64,000 nucleotides of DNA from Algirhabdus cladophorae (GTDB taxonomy: Bacteria > Pseudomonadota > Alphaproteobacteria > Rhodobacterales > Rhodobacteraceae): assembly GCF_044772865.1 (NCBI RefSeq), contig NZ_CP173029.1:2666001-2730000 (forward strand), given 5' to 3'. The position numbers and the translations under genes are program-made. This document shows, one piece after another, positions 31,805 through 40,439 of the stretch. Position 1 is the stretch's first letter. Each line of letters opens with the position of its first letter. The notes beneath the pieces are model-generated. The model made no database searches and was not told the DNA's origin. It saw only the letters and a list, made by a program, of their open reading frames with translations.

Positions 31805-32712
31805 TTAGGGGCCTGTTTGGTCAGCCCCAGCTTTTCGCGCACTTCGGCAGGGCCGATCACACGCGCCCCAAGATTTTCAATGATTGTGCCCGCGCGTTCA
31901 ACCAATTGCCAGTTTTCGGCCAGAACCCCACGATCCAGCATCAAATTATCCTCAAGGCCCACACGCACATTACCACCCGCCAGAACCGAGGCTGCGGCCA
32001 TCGGCATTTGACTGCGCCCCAGACCAAAGGCGGAAAACGTCCAGTCATCCGGCACATTATTTACCATGGCCATGAACGTATTCAGATCATCCGGCGCCCC
32101 CCACGGCACGCCCATGCACAGCTGCACCAAGGCAGGGCTGTCCAGCACACCATCGGCGACCAGTTGTTTGGCGTACCACAAATGGCCTGTGTCAAAGGCC
32201 TCGATCTCGGGTTTGACGCCCAATTCTGTCATCATGCGACCCATGGCAACCAACATACCCGGCGTGTTGGTCATCACATAATCGGCTTCGGCAAAGTTCA
32301 TGGTGCCGCAATCGAGCGTGCAAATCTCGGGCCGACATTCTGCAACATGTGCCACACGTTCCGTTGCACCCGCCATATCTGTTGCGGCTTGGTTCAGCTC
32401 CATCGGGGTTTCGACGCCGCCAAAAACGATGTCGCCCCCCATACCAGCGGTCAGGTTCAAAACAACATCTGTATCGCTGTCGCGGATCCGGTCGGTGACT
32501 TCGCGAAACAGGCCCAAATCACGACTGGAAACGCCCGTTTCAGGATCGCGCACGTGGCAATGAACGACTGCCGCGCCGGCTTTGGCTGCGGCAATTGCAC
32601 TATCTGCAATCTGCTGAGGCGAGCGGGGCACATGGGGACTGCGGTCTTGGGTACTGCCGGATCCGGTCACGGCACAGGTGATAAAAACGTCGCGGTTCAT
32701 TTCCAGTGGCAT
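31801..32712 (-). CDS. BKACE (DUF849) beta-keto acid cleavage enzyme, dehydrocarnitine type
   Basis: A 303-residue TIM-barrel zinc enzyme. It condenses a beta-keto acid with acetyl-CoA and releases acetoacetate. FITCAVTGSGSTQDRSPHVPRSP at the N-terminus, AAVVHCHVRDPETG (metal His pair) and a late VRVGLEDN with the Glu zinc ligand are typical. Next to carnitine dehydrogenase, the specific call is 3-dehydrocarnitine:acetyl-CoA trimethylamine-acetyl transferase, giving betainyl-CoA. The ATG at 32712 is chosen because GGAGG lies 8 nt upstream; a longer frame exists. Confidence 0.88.
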   Translation of the reverse strand: MPLEMNRDVFITCAVTGSGSTQDRSPHVPRSPQQIADSAIAAAKAGAAVVHCHVRDPETGVSSRDLGLFREVTDRIRDSDTDVVLNLTAGMGGDIVFGGVETPMELNQAATDMAGATERVAHVAECRPEICTLDCGTMNFAEADYVMTNTPGMLVAMGRMMTELGVKPEIEAFDTGHLWYAKQLVADGVLDSPALVQLCMGVPWGAPDDLNTFMAMVNNVPDDWTFSAFGLGRSQMPMAAASVLAGGNVRVGLEDNLMLDRGVLAENWQLVERAGTIIENLGARVIGPAEVREKLGLTKQAPK

Positions 32713-32802
32713 GCAAGGCCCTCCTCTTTTGACCGAAGGGATATGGCTTTGGTTGATTTTGCAAGCGTGGAAACGCCTCAAAAACGCTTGGAAACGCCAT
32801 CG

Positions 32803-33762
32803 CTAGGGCAGGATCGTTTTTTTCATCATGGATGGGGAATGACCAAATTCGGTGCTGTAGGCTTTGCTGAAATGTGCGGATCCGGCAAAGCCTGTGGCAA
32901 AGGCTATTTCTGTGATCGATAATTTCGATTGAATGAGCAGACGCTGGGCCAATTCCAGCCTCAGCTTGCGGTAATAGCCCATGGTCGTCGTGCCCAGTTT
33001 TGCCTCAAAAAGCCGGTTCAACTGTCGGGTCGACACGCCTGCGATAGACGCCAATTGCCCAAGACTGAGAGGATCAGCCAGATGGGTTTCCATCACTTCA
33101 ACGGCATCTAAAACTGCGCGTGTGGTTGTGCCGACACGTTCAACCAATCCGCTACGTTGCGGGCCGCCTGAGGGGCGTACCTCGGTGTGCATAAACCAAT
33201 CGCTGACACGGCGCGCCAGATCTGCACCATGATCCGCCGCGATCAGCGCGTGCATCAAATCCAACGGGGCCGTGCCACCAGCACAGGTGATCCGGTCGCG
33301 ATCAATGACAAAAAGGCTGCGTTCTAGCAACAGATCGTCGTGGGTTTCAGACAAGGCCGCCGCATGTTCCCAATGCACAGTCATCCGACGACCCTGCATC
33401 ACTCCCGCCTTGGCTAACACAACTGGGCCACCCGAAATCCCAGCCAAGCGCACACCGTTGCGGGCCAGTTTGCGCAAAAGCGACAAAACGGTTGCGTTTT
33501 CAAAGGCGTTCAGACTGCCCCCCGCAATCACACAGACCAAGTTGCACTTGAGGGCTGCCTCAAATCCGTGAGTGCACGGAACCAATGCCCCGCCTGAGCT
33601 GCTGACATAAGGGTCCGAACCCAGAGTTTGCACCTCATAAAGCGGCTCAGGCGCCAAAAGGTTGGCTGCGCGCAACGGTTCTGCCACGCTGGCATAAGAC
33701 ATCAGGGCGAAACCAGATATCGGCAACAGACCGATCGTTGTGGGGGCAGAAATCGTGGCCAT
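32803..33762 (-). CDS. GlxA-family AraC regulator (CdhR/GbdR-like)
   Basis: A 319-residue regulator. A DJ-1/PfpI-like N-terminal domain (GLLPISGFALMSYASVAEPLRAAN; nucleophile-elbow region lacking a convincing catalytic Cys) is followed by two AraC HTH motifs (LGQLASIAGVSTRQLNRLFEA and ITEIAFATGFAGSAHFSKAY). GbdR and CdhR of Pseudomonas, which respond to glycine betaine and carnitine, have this layout. It lies between the carnitine operon (downstream, same strand) and the divergent sox operon, so it probably controls both. ATG at 33762 is preferred to a TTG three codons earlier. Confidence 0.88.
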   Translation of the reverse strand: MATISAPTTIGLLPISGFALMSYASVAEPLRAANLLAPEPLYEVQTLGSDPYVSSSGGALVPCTHGFEAALKCNLVCVIAGGSLNAFENATVLSLLRKLARNGVRLAGISGGPVVLAKAGVMQGRRMTVHWEHAAALSETHDDLLLERSLFVIDRDRITCAGGTAPLDLMHALIAADHGADLARRVSDWFMHTEVRPSGGPQRSGLVERVGTTTRAVLDAVEVMETHLADPLSLGQLASIAGVSTRQLNRLFEAKLGTTTMGYYRKLRLELAQRLLIQSKLSITEIAFATGFAGSAHFSKAYSTEFGHSPSMMKKTILP

Positions 33763-33847
33763 TTTTGACAATTAATCGTCTACTTGAGGATAGTCCAGTC
33801 CTGACCCGAAAGTCCATGCTGACGGGGACAGACTTAGGAGAATGGCG

Positions 33848-35098
33848 ATGAACTATTCCGGCTTCAAAGTGTTTTGGGAAGGCATCACCGGCAACAAAGG
33901 TTGGACCCCGGCGTGGCGTGATCCTGAGCCTAAGGCCGAATATGACGTGATTATTGTCGGCGGTGGCGGGCACGGTTTGGCCACTGCGCATTATTTGGCA
34001 AAAGTGCACGGCATTACCAATGTCGCCGTCTTGGAAAAGGGATGGATCGGCGGTGGCAATGTCGGTCGTAATACCACAATCATCCGGTCGAACTACCTAC
34101 TAGAGGGCAACCAGCCGTTTTACGAGTTATCGCTGAAACTATGGGAAGGGCTGGAGCAGGATTTCAACTATAACGCCATGATCTCGCAGCGAGGGATTAT
34201 GAACCTGATCCATTCGGACGCCCAGCGCGATGCCTTTGCACGTCGTGCCAACGCCATGCATTTGTCCGGCGCAGGCGGCGAGTTGCTGAACCGCGAACAG
34301 ACCCGCGCCATGGTGCCATTCCTTGATTTTGACAATGCGCGCTTTCCTATTCAGGGATCGCTTATCCAACGACGCGGCGGAACTGTGCGCCATGATGCAG
34401 TGGCTTGGGGGTATGCGCGCGGCGCAGACAGCCGCGGCGTGGACATTATCCAAAACTGCGAAGTCACCGGGTTTGATATCGAAAACGGTCTGTGTCGCGG
34501 TGTTCAAACATCCCGTGGTGCGATCAAGGCCAAAAAAGTTGCCGTCTGTGTGGCAGGCTCCAGCGGTCGTGTGATGGCCAAGGCCGGTATGCGGCTTCCC
34601 ATCGAAAGTCACGTCCTGCAGGCTTTTGTGTCCGAGGGCCTAAAGCCGGTCATTCCCAATGTGATCACCTTTGGCGCAGGGCATTTTTACGTCAGCCAAT
34701 CGGACAAGGGCGGCTTGGTGTTTGGCGGTGATATCGACGGCTACAATTCTTACGCTCAGCGCGGCAACTTGCCGGTGGTCGAGGACGTTTGCGAAGGTGG
34801 CATGGCGATCATGCCAATGATCGGACGCGCGCGATTGCTACGTATGTGGGGTGGCATTATGGACATGTCGATGGATGGTTCGCCCTTTATCGACCAGACC
34901 CATGTTGACGGGCTCTATTTCAATGGCGGCTGGTGCTACGGCGGGTTCAAAGCGACCCCTGCAAGCGGCTATTGTTACGCACATTTGCTGGCCACGGGTC
35001 GGCCTCACGAGGTGGCCACCCAGTTCCGGTTGGACCGGTTTATGCGCGGTGGACAAATTGATGAAAAGGGCCAAGGCGCCCAACCAAACTTGCACTAG
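33848..35098 (+). CDS. soxB: Sarcosine oxidase beta subunit
   Basis: A 416-residue FAD-binding subunit of heterotetrameric sarcosine oxidase, which demethylates sarcosine to glycine. The dinucleotide site DVIIVGGGGHGLATAHYLAK is at about residues 35-54. GRNTTIIRSNY and the C-terminal YFNGGWCYGGFKATPASG are family hallmarks. AGGAG stands 7 nt before the ATG at 33848 but only 1 nt from the ATG at 33842, so the second is used. First gene of soxBDAG, divergent from the AraC regulator with about 85 bp between. Confidence 0.95.
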   Translation: MNYSGFKVFWEGITGNKGWTPAWRDPEPKAEYDVIIVGGGGHGLATAHYLAKVHGITNVAVLEKGWIGGGNVGRNTTIIRSNYLLEGNQPFYELSLKLWEGLEQDFNYNAMISQRGIMNLIHSDAQRDAFARRANAMHLSGAGGELLNREQTRAMVPFLDFDNARFPIQGSLIQRRGGTVRHDAVAWGYARGADSRGVDIIQNCEVTGFDIENGLCRGVQTSRGAIKAKKVAVCVAGSSGRVMAKAGMRLPIESHVLQAFVSEGLKPVIPNVITFGAGHFYVSQSDKGGLVFGGDIDGYNSYAQRGNLPVVEDVCEGGMAIMPMIGRARLLRMWGGIMDMSMDGSPFIDQTHVDGLYFNGGWCYGGFKATPASGYCYAHLLATGRPHEVATQFRLDRFMRGGQIDEKGQGAQPNLH

Positions 35099-35110
35099 AG
35101 GGTCAGACAG

Positions 35111-35395
35111 ATGATTATCAACCACCCCTTGCTTGGACCGCGCGACGCCGCTGAATTTGTGGTCAAAGGCGACGTCAGTTTGATTGATCGCCCCGATGGG
35201 ATGACAGCCGACATGACCCAAATGCACGACTATGCCTATCTGCGCGACAACCCTGCAGGCACCCATCAGGAGCTGTGGTATCACGAGCAAGGCGACCGGT
35301 CTTGGCTGGTCGTGACCCGTTCAACCACCACTCACGAGGTGACAAAAGTTGAAATGGCCCGCGATGTGGCCCGCAGCAGGGGGCGCAGCGCATGA
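35111..35395 (+). CDS. soxD: Sarcosine oxidase delta subunit
   Basis: A 94-residue subunit that normally carries a structural zinc ion. The opening MIINHPLLGPRDAAEFVVKGD and the FLRDN-type YLRDNPAGTHQELWYHEQGDRSWLVVTR segment match SoxD. The classic N-terminal Cys pair (CPxCG) expected for zinc is missing here; the positions read NHPLLGPRD. It overlaps soxA by 4 bp (ATGA). Confidence 0.92.
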   Translation: MIINHPLLGPRDAAEFVVKGDVSLIDRPDGMTADMTQMHDYAYLRDNPAGTHQELWYHEQGDRSWLVVTRSTTTHEVTKVEMARDVARSRGRSA

Positions 35396-38295
35396 GCCAA
35401 TCAAATCGCATAGACGGCGGCCTTGTGAACCGGAACCTGCCGCTGAAATTTACCTTTAATGGCAAGGTCATGCAGGGATTTGAGGGCGATACGCTGGCCT
35501 CGGCGCTGTTGGCCAATGGGCAACGCCTTGTGGCGCGTTCCTTCAAATATCACCGCCCGCGTGGGATTTTCAGCGCAGGATCAGAAGAACCAAACGCGAT
35601 GGTCCAGTTGCGCCGTGGTGCCGCCCAAGAGCCGAACACCCGCGCCACCGTGGCCGAACTGTTCAATGGGCTAGAGGCCACATCACAAAACCATCGCGGT
35701 TCATTGGAATACGATTTGATGGCGGTCACAGATCTCTTCAGCCGGTTCTTGTCCGCAGGTTTTTACTACAAGACGTTCATGTGGCCTGCGGCCTTTTGGG
35801 AAAAGATTTACGAGCCTGCCATTCGCGCCTCAGCCGGTTTGGGTAAGCTGTCGATGGAGGCCGATCCTGATATCTATGACCACGGCTTTTTGCATTGCGA
35901 CGTGCTGGTCATTGGCGCGGGGCCTGCTGGACTGAGTGCTGCTTTGGCTGCTGGACGCAGTGGTGCGCAGGTAATTCTGGCCGACGAGGATTTTGTTACA
36001 GGCGGACGCCTGAACGCGGAAAGCTACGAGATTGATGGTTTGGCTGCTGCCAAATGGGCCCAGAACGCCTGTGACGAGCTAAACGCAATGGACAACGTCC
36101 GCCTGATGACCCGAACCACGGTGTATGGCGCTTTTGATCACGGTACCTACGGCGCGCTGGAACGGATGACCGACCATTTGCCCAGCGCCAAGGGCAAGCC
36201 ACGCCAAGTGTTGTGGCGCATCTATTCTAAGGCAGCGATCCTGTGTGCCGGGGCCACGGAACGCTCGATTGCTTTTGCCAACAACGATCGGCCGGGCATC
36301 ATGCTGGCCGGTGCTGTGCGGACATATGTAAACCGCTATGGTGTGGCCCCCGGAAAAAAGGTGGCCGTTCTGACCAACAATGACGACGGGTTGCGCACAG
36401 CCGAAGACTTGCGCGCCAAAGGCGTCGATGTGGTTGGGGTGTATGACACGCGTGCGGGTCAAAGCATTATCGATACCAAGGGGCGCAAAGGCCTTGAATG
36501 GATTGTCGAGCCTGGCGGGATCAGGCGTGAGGTCGATTGCTTGGCCGTGTCGGGTGGTTGGTCGCCCAATGTGCATTTGACCTGCCATCAACGGGGCCGT
36601 CCGACATGGCGCAATGATATTGCAGCCTTTGTACCCGGCGGTGATCTGCCCCCCGGCATGGTGGTCGCCGGTGCCGCAAATGGCACGATGACCCTTGCCG
36701 CCGGTATGGCTGAGGGGCGCAAAACTGCCAATGATGTGATCAAAACGCTGGGCTTTACCCCCTCACGCAAAGCTGCCGCACAGGCCAAAGATGAGGCCTC
36801 TGCAATTACGCCGTGCTGGCAGATTACGGGCAGCACAGCCCGCGCTTGGGTCGACCTTCAAAACGACGTCACCACAAAAGACATCAAGCAATCCCATGCC
36901 GAAGGCTTTCGATCGGTCGAGCACCTCAAACGCTACACCACCTTGGGCATGGCCACAGACCAGGGCAAAACCGCAAACGTTTTGGGACTGGCCATCTTGG
37001 CCGATGCGGCCGGCAAATCGATCCCGGACACAGGTACCACGATCTTTCGCCCGCCCTACACCCCTGTGCCAATTGGCGCATTGGCAGGACGAGCGCGGGG
37101 CAAGGATTTCCGCCCTTACCGCCTGACGCCTTCGCATAAATGGGCCAAGGAACAGGGCGCTGAATTTGTCGAAGTGGGCAACTGGCTGCGCGCCCAATGG
37201 TTCCCACGCGAAGGTGAGACCACATGGCGACAAAGCGTGGACCGCGAGGTTCAGATGACCCGTAATTCCGTCGGCATCTGCGATGTGACGACACTGGGCA
37301 AGATCGATATCCAAGGGCGCGATGCAGCTGCGTTTTTGAACAAAATCTACTCTAATGCCTTCCTGAAGTTGCCTGTAGGCAAAGTTCGCTATGGGCTGAT
37401 GCTGCGCGAAGATGGCATTTGTTACGATGACGGCACCACTGCGCGGCTGGCCGAGAACCATTTTGTCATGACCACCACCACCGCCAATGCGGTGACCGTC
37501 TTCCGTAACATGGAATTTGCGCGTCAATGCCTGTGGCCTGATATGGATGTGCATTTGATCAGTGCTACGGATGGTTGGGCCCAGTTTGCTGTGGCCGGAC
37601 CAAATTCGCGGGCACTTTTGCAGAAAATCGTTGACGATACAGACCTCAGCAATGAGGCCTTTCCATTTATGGCCTGCGCTGAGTTGACGGTATGTGGCGG
37701 CACGCCTGCGCGGCTGTTTCGCATCAGCTTTTCCGGTGAAATGGCTTTTGAGATTGCTGTGCCTGCCCGCTATGGCGACAGTATGATCCGGGCGCTTATG
37801 GCCGCTGGCAAAGAATTCGACGCCGTGCCCTATGGCACTGAGGCCCTTGGGGTGATGCGCATCGAAAAGGGCCACGCGGCAGGCAACGAGTTAAACGGTC
37901 AAACAACGGCGCAAAACCTTGGCTTGGGCATGATGGTGTCCAAGAAAAAAGATAGCATCGGATCAAAATTGTCCGAGCGCGAGATGATGAACCAGCCGGA
38001 TGATCTGCGCTTGGTTGGATTTAAACCGGTTCAGACGGGCGACATGCTGGACGCAGGCGCGCATTTTATCACCGCCGGTGACACCCCAAGCATGCAAAGC
38101 GATCAGGGATGGATGACTTCGGTGGCCTATTCCCCAACCCTTGGGCATTCTATTGGATTGGGTTTCCTCAAAAGTGGGTCGGACCGCATGGGTGAAGTAA
38201 TCCGAGCCTATGATCCGGTGCGCGGCAAAGATACCCAAGTGCAAGTCTGCTCACCGCATTTCTATGACCCAGACGGAGGGCGCCAACGTGGCTGA
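35392..38295 (+). CDS. soxA: Sarcosine oxidase alpha subunit
   Basis: A 967-residue large subunit. The N-terminal ferredoxin-like region (FTFNGKVMQGFEGDTLASALLANG) is followed by a NAD-binding core CDVLVIGAGPAGLSAALAAG near residues 168-187. The C-terminal 400 residues are a GCV_T/aminomethyltransferase domain (RVEVGNWLRAQWFPREGE-like entry, then GICDVTTLGKIDIQG) that passes the methyl group to tetrahydrofolate. Length and order are normal. The gene overlaps soxG by 8 bp. Confidence 0.95.
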   Translation: MSQSNRIDGGLVNRNLPLKFTFNGKVMQGFEGDTLASALLANGQRLVARSFKYHRPRGIFSAGSEEPNAMVQLRRGAAQEPNTRATVAELFNGLEATSQNHRGSLEYDLMAVTDLFSRFLSAGFYYKTFMWPAAFWEKIYEPAIRASAGLGKLSMEADPDIYDHGFLHCDVLVIGAGPAGLSAALAAGRSGAQVILADEDFVTGGRLNAESYEIDGLAAAKWAQNACDELNAMDNVRLMTRTTVYGAFDHGTYGALERMTDHLPSAKGKPRQVLWRIYSKAAILCAGATERSIAFANNDRPGIMLAGAVRTYVNRYGVAPGKKVAVLTNNDDGLRTAEDLRAKGVDVVGVYDTRAGQSIIDTKGRKGLEWIVEPGGIRREVDCLAVSGGWSPNVHLTCHQRGRPTWRNDIAAFVPGGDLPPGMVVAGAANGTMTLAAGMAEGRKTANDVIKTLGFTPSRKAAAQAKDEASAITPCWQITGSTARAWVDLQNDVTTKDIKQSHAEGFRSVEHLKRYTTLGMATDQGKTANVLGLAILADAAGKSIPDTGTTIFRPPYTPVPIGALAGRARGKDFRPYRLTPSHKWAKEQGAEFVEVGNWLRAQWFPREGETTWRQSVDREVQMTRNSVGICDVTTLGKIDIQGRDAAAFLNKIYSNAFLKLPVGKVRYGLMLREDGICYDDGTTARLAENHFVMTTTTANAVTVFRNMEFARQCLWPDMDVHLISATDGWAQFAVAGPNSRALLQKIVDDTDLSNEAFPFMACAELTVCGGTPARLFRISFSGEMAFEIAVPARYGDSMIRALMAAGKEFDAVPYGTEALGVMRIEKGHAAGNELNGQTTAQNLGLGMMVSKKKDSIGSKLSEREMMNQPDDLRLVGFKPVQTGDMLDAGAHFITAGDTPSMQSDQGWMTSVAYSPTLGHSIGLGFLKSGSDRMGEVIRAYDPVRGKDTQVQVCSPHFYDPDGGRQRG

Positions 38296-38851
38296 TTTTA
38301 CTCTAACCCCTGCGCCTGTACTGGACGGTTATGACCACGATTTCGGCACTGTGCGCCTAACCGAAGCGATCGGCATTGCCATTGTGTCTATCGCCACGCC
38401 GTTGGGCGCTGAGGCTGCTGTGGGCAAGGCCGTGAAAGCCGGCCTGAAACTGGGGATGCCGCAACCAACGCACACCACGACGGACGGCACCGTCACGCTG
38501 GTGTCTAGTGCTGCGGACCAAATGATGGCGGTTTTTGCCCATGCGACCCCCGATGCCAATGCGTTTGTGCAAAGCAAATTAAAGGGTGCGGCCTACACCA
38601 CGGATCAAACCGACAATTGGGTGGTGCTGGATATTGACGGGCCGGACAGCCGCAGAGCGTTGGAACGGCTTTGCCCGATCAACCTGCATCCGCAGGCTTT
38701 TGGCATCGGCCAAAACGCCCGTACGGTGATGGAACACATGGGGGCTTTGGTGATCCGCACCGGGCCTGACAGCTATCGATTGATGTCTGCCAGTTCCAGC
38801 GCGGCCAGCTTTTTGCATGCGTTAGAGGTCTCGATCAAGAATATCAGCTAA
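38288..38851 (+). CDS. soxG: Sarcosine oxidase gamma subunit
   Basis: A 187-residue subunit completing the tetramer. It starts at GTG (38288), 7 nt after GGAGGG and inside the soxA end; the longer ATG frame is rejected. VVLDIDGPDSRRALERLCPINLHPQAF is the SoxG/GcvT-like signature. Its last 8 bp overlap the convergent znuA gene. Confidence 0.92.
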   Translation: MADFTLTPAPVLDGYDHDFGTVRLTEAIGIAIVSIATPLGAEAAVGKAVKAGLKLGMPQPTHTTTDGTVTLVSSAADQMMAVFAHATPDANAFVQSKLKGAAYTTDQTDNWVVLDIDGPDSRRALERLCPINLHPQAFGIGQNARTVMEHMGALVIRTGPDSYRLMSASSSAASFLHALEVSIKNIS

Positions 38852-39875
38852 GGCAGTCTGCTATCCCGCTGCCCAGCTTTTCTATCATGTTCAGATAACC
38901 TGTGTCGGTTGAGCCAATGATATCAAGAACTTCTACGTGGACGTCCTGGCCTTCGGTAAGCGTAGCGATGGTGTTCTGCGATGTTGCAAAGGGAACCAGC
39001 AGACAGTTGGTATCGGGTTGGGCCACAAAACCGCGCAGTTGTTGCGCGTCTTTTGCAGAGATCCCAACCTCATCATGGCCAATGCCAGTGGACAGTGTTG
39101 TGATGCCAAAACCATCGGTAAACTGACGGTAGCTGTCGTGCAAAACCACCACGCTGGTGCTTGGTAACTCGGATAGTTTGGCCGCAAACCCGTCTTCGAT
39201 GGCTTTGATATTGGCCTCCACTGTTGCAAGGTTCTTGCTGATCACGGCCTTAGATTGGGGCGCCAATTCGATCAAAACAGCGGCTAGGCGATCTGCGAAT
39301 CCTTCCATTTTGTGTAGGTTCAGCCAGTGATGCGGGTCCCCATCGTGATGGCCATGGTGGGCGTGTTCGTCGTGATCATCGTGCGCGTCTTTCTCTGCGT
39401 GCTCGTCATGATCTTCATGGTCGGCATGCTCGTCTTTTTCAGCATGATCATCACTGTGCCCGTCATGATCGTCATGACCCTCTTTGTCATCATGATCGTC
39501 GTGACCATCGTGGTCGCCGTGACCCTCTCCGACTTCGGCATCGCTCAATTTAACGACAATCGCGTCACCGCCCAAATCTTCGGCCACTTCACCCATCCAC
39601 GGGCTCAGATCAGGACCAACCCACAACAGCACATCTGAGCGGCTGACAGCCCGTGCTTGGCTGGGGCGCAGGGTCAAGTGATGTGGATCATCGCCGCGCG
39701 TGGTCAGACTGGTCGCCTCATGGGGCACCCCTTGCAAAAGCTCGGAAGCGATGCTGGCCAAGGCCGGTATATCTGACACCACGCGAATGTCTTTGCCGTC
39801 GGCGGATGCAGGCGTTAAAAACGAAGTCGCCGCGACCAAGCACAGGCCAATTGCGGACGTAGAACGATATTTCAT
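38844..39875 (-). CDS. znuA: Zinc ABC transporter substrate-binding protein
   Basis: A 343-residue periplasmic zinc-binding lipid-free SBP with signal peptide to about ASA (residue 25). Zinc ligands: His in GDDPHHLTLRPSQA, the conserved WLNLH, and VLHDSYRQF. A very long His/Asp/Glu loop, about residues 117-182 (GHGDHDGHDDHDDKEG onward), collects zinc and is unusually extended. Divergent from zur with a Zur box in the 78-bp gap. ZnuA delivers zinc to ZnuBC. Confidence 0.95.
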   Translation of the reverse strand: MKYRSTSAIGLCLVAATSFLTPASADGKDIRVVSDIPALASIASELLQGVPHEATSLTTRGDDPHHLTLRPSQARAVSRSDVLLWVGPDLSPWMGEVAEDLGGDAIVVKLSDAEVGEGHGDHDGHDDHDDKEGHDDHDGHSDDHAEKDEHADHEDHDEHAEKDAHDDHDEHAHHGHHDGDPHHWLNLHKMEGFADRLAAVLIELAPQSKAVISKNLATVEANIKAIEDGFAAKLSELPSTSVVVLHDSYRQFTDGFGITTLSTGIGHDEVGISAKDAQQLRGFVAQPDTNCLLVPFATSQNTIATLTEGQDVHVEVLDIIGSTDTGYLNMIEKLGSGIADCLS

Positions 39876-39903
39876 ATGCCAAAGTCTCCGGCTTGCACAA
39901 TTC

Positions 39904-39926
39904 GAAATGTTATATCATATCAATCC
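39904..39926. promoter_or_regulatory. Zur operator between znuA and zur
   Basis: A 23-bp partial palindrome. The left half GAAATGTTATA equals the left half of the E. coli Zur-box consensus as I know it, and the right half matches at 7 of 11 positions. It lies 28 bp from both the znuA and zur starts, so one site can repress both directions when zinc is sufficient. Confidence 0.75.
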
Positions 39927-39953
39927 AAACAAACCGCAACCGGAAAGTCAGGA

Positions 39954-40439
39954 ATGCCCACAGGATTTACCGCCCATAATCATTCCGCATGTGTTGACCA
40001 TGCTTTGGATGTAACTGCACGACACTGTTTTGAGCATGGCCTGAACCTGACAAAGCCGCGCAGGCGGGTTCTTGAGATCCTCCTGAGCGGGCACAAGGCC
40101 ATGGGCGCTTATGACATTCTGGCCATTTTGAGCGATGAAGGGTTAGGGTCCCAACCGCCGCTGGTTTATCGCGCATTGGATTTCTTGGTTTCCCACGGCT
40201 TTGCCCACAAACTTGAACAGCGAAACGCCTACATTGCTTGCGCGCACCCCGGCGAAGATCACGTGCCCGTCTTTCTCATCTGTAAAAACTGTAACGCAGT
40301 GGCCGAGGATCAAATGGAAAGTGCGGCGACCTCATGGGCGGCCATTGCGCAAAAACACAAATTCAAAGTCGAGCAAACAGTGATCGAGGCCATGGGCCTT
40401 TGCCCTGCATGCCTAGACAGTGCCGAGGTCACATCATGA
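39954..40439 (+). CDS. zur: Zinc uptake regulator (Fur family)
   Basis: A 161-residue Fur-family repressor that binds DNA with zinc. The DNA-binding helix region is LNLTKPRRRVLEILLSGHKAMGAYDILAIL, and the metal region is HPGEDHVPVFLICKNCNAVAED with a later CPAC pair (structural zinc). The start at 39954 (MPTGFTAHNHSACVDHA) follows GGAAAG; an upstream frame would span the operator. It overlaps znuC by ATGA and represses its own operon and znuA by inference. Confidence 0.92.
   Translation: MPTGFTAHNHSACVDHALDVTARHCFEHGLNLTKPRRRVLEILLSGHKAMGAYDILAILSDEGLGSQPPLVYRALDFLVSHGFAHKLEQRNAYIACAHPGEDHVPVFLICKNCNAVAEDQMESAATSWAAIAQKHKFKVEQTVIEAMGLCPACLDSAEVTS

Noticed and set aside
31720..32922. A 400-codon plus-strand frame across the lipocalin and BKACE genes
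   Set aside because: Both minus-strand genes are well supported; the antisense frame spans two genes and a promoter-like gap.
36763..37875. A 370-codon open frame antisense to soxA
   Set aside because: soxA has clear domains over the whole stretch; the antisense product shows low-complexity, shadow-like sequence.
39327..39638. Plus-strand hydrophobic frame inside znuA
   Set aside because: It is the reverse reading of the His/Asp codon repeats, which gives artificial Val/Met/Ile-rich sequence.
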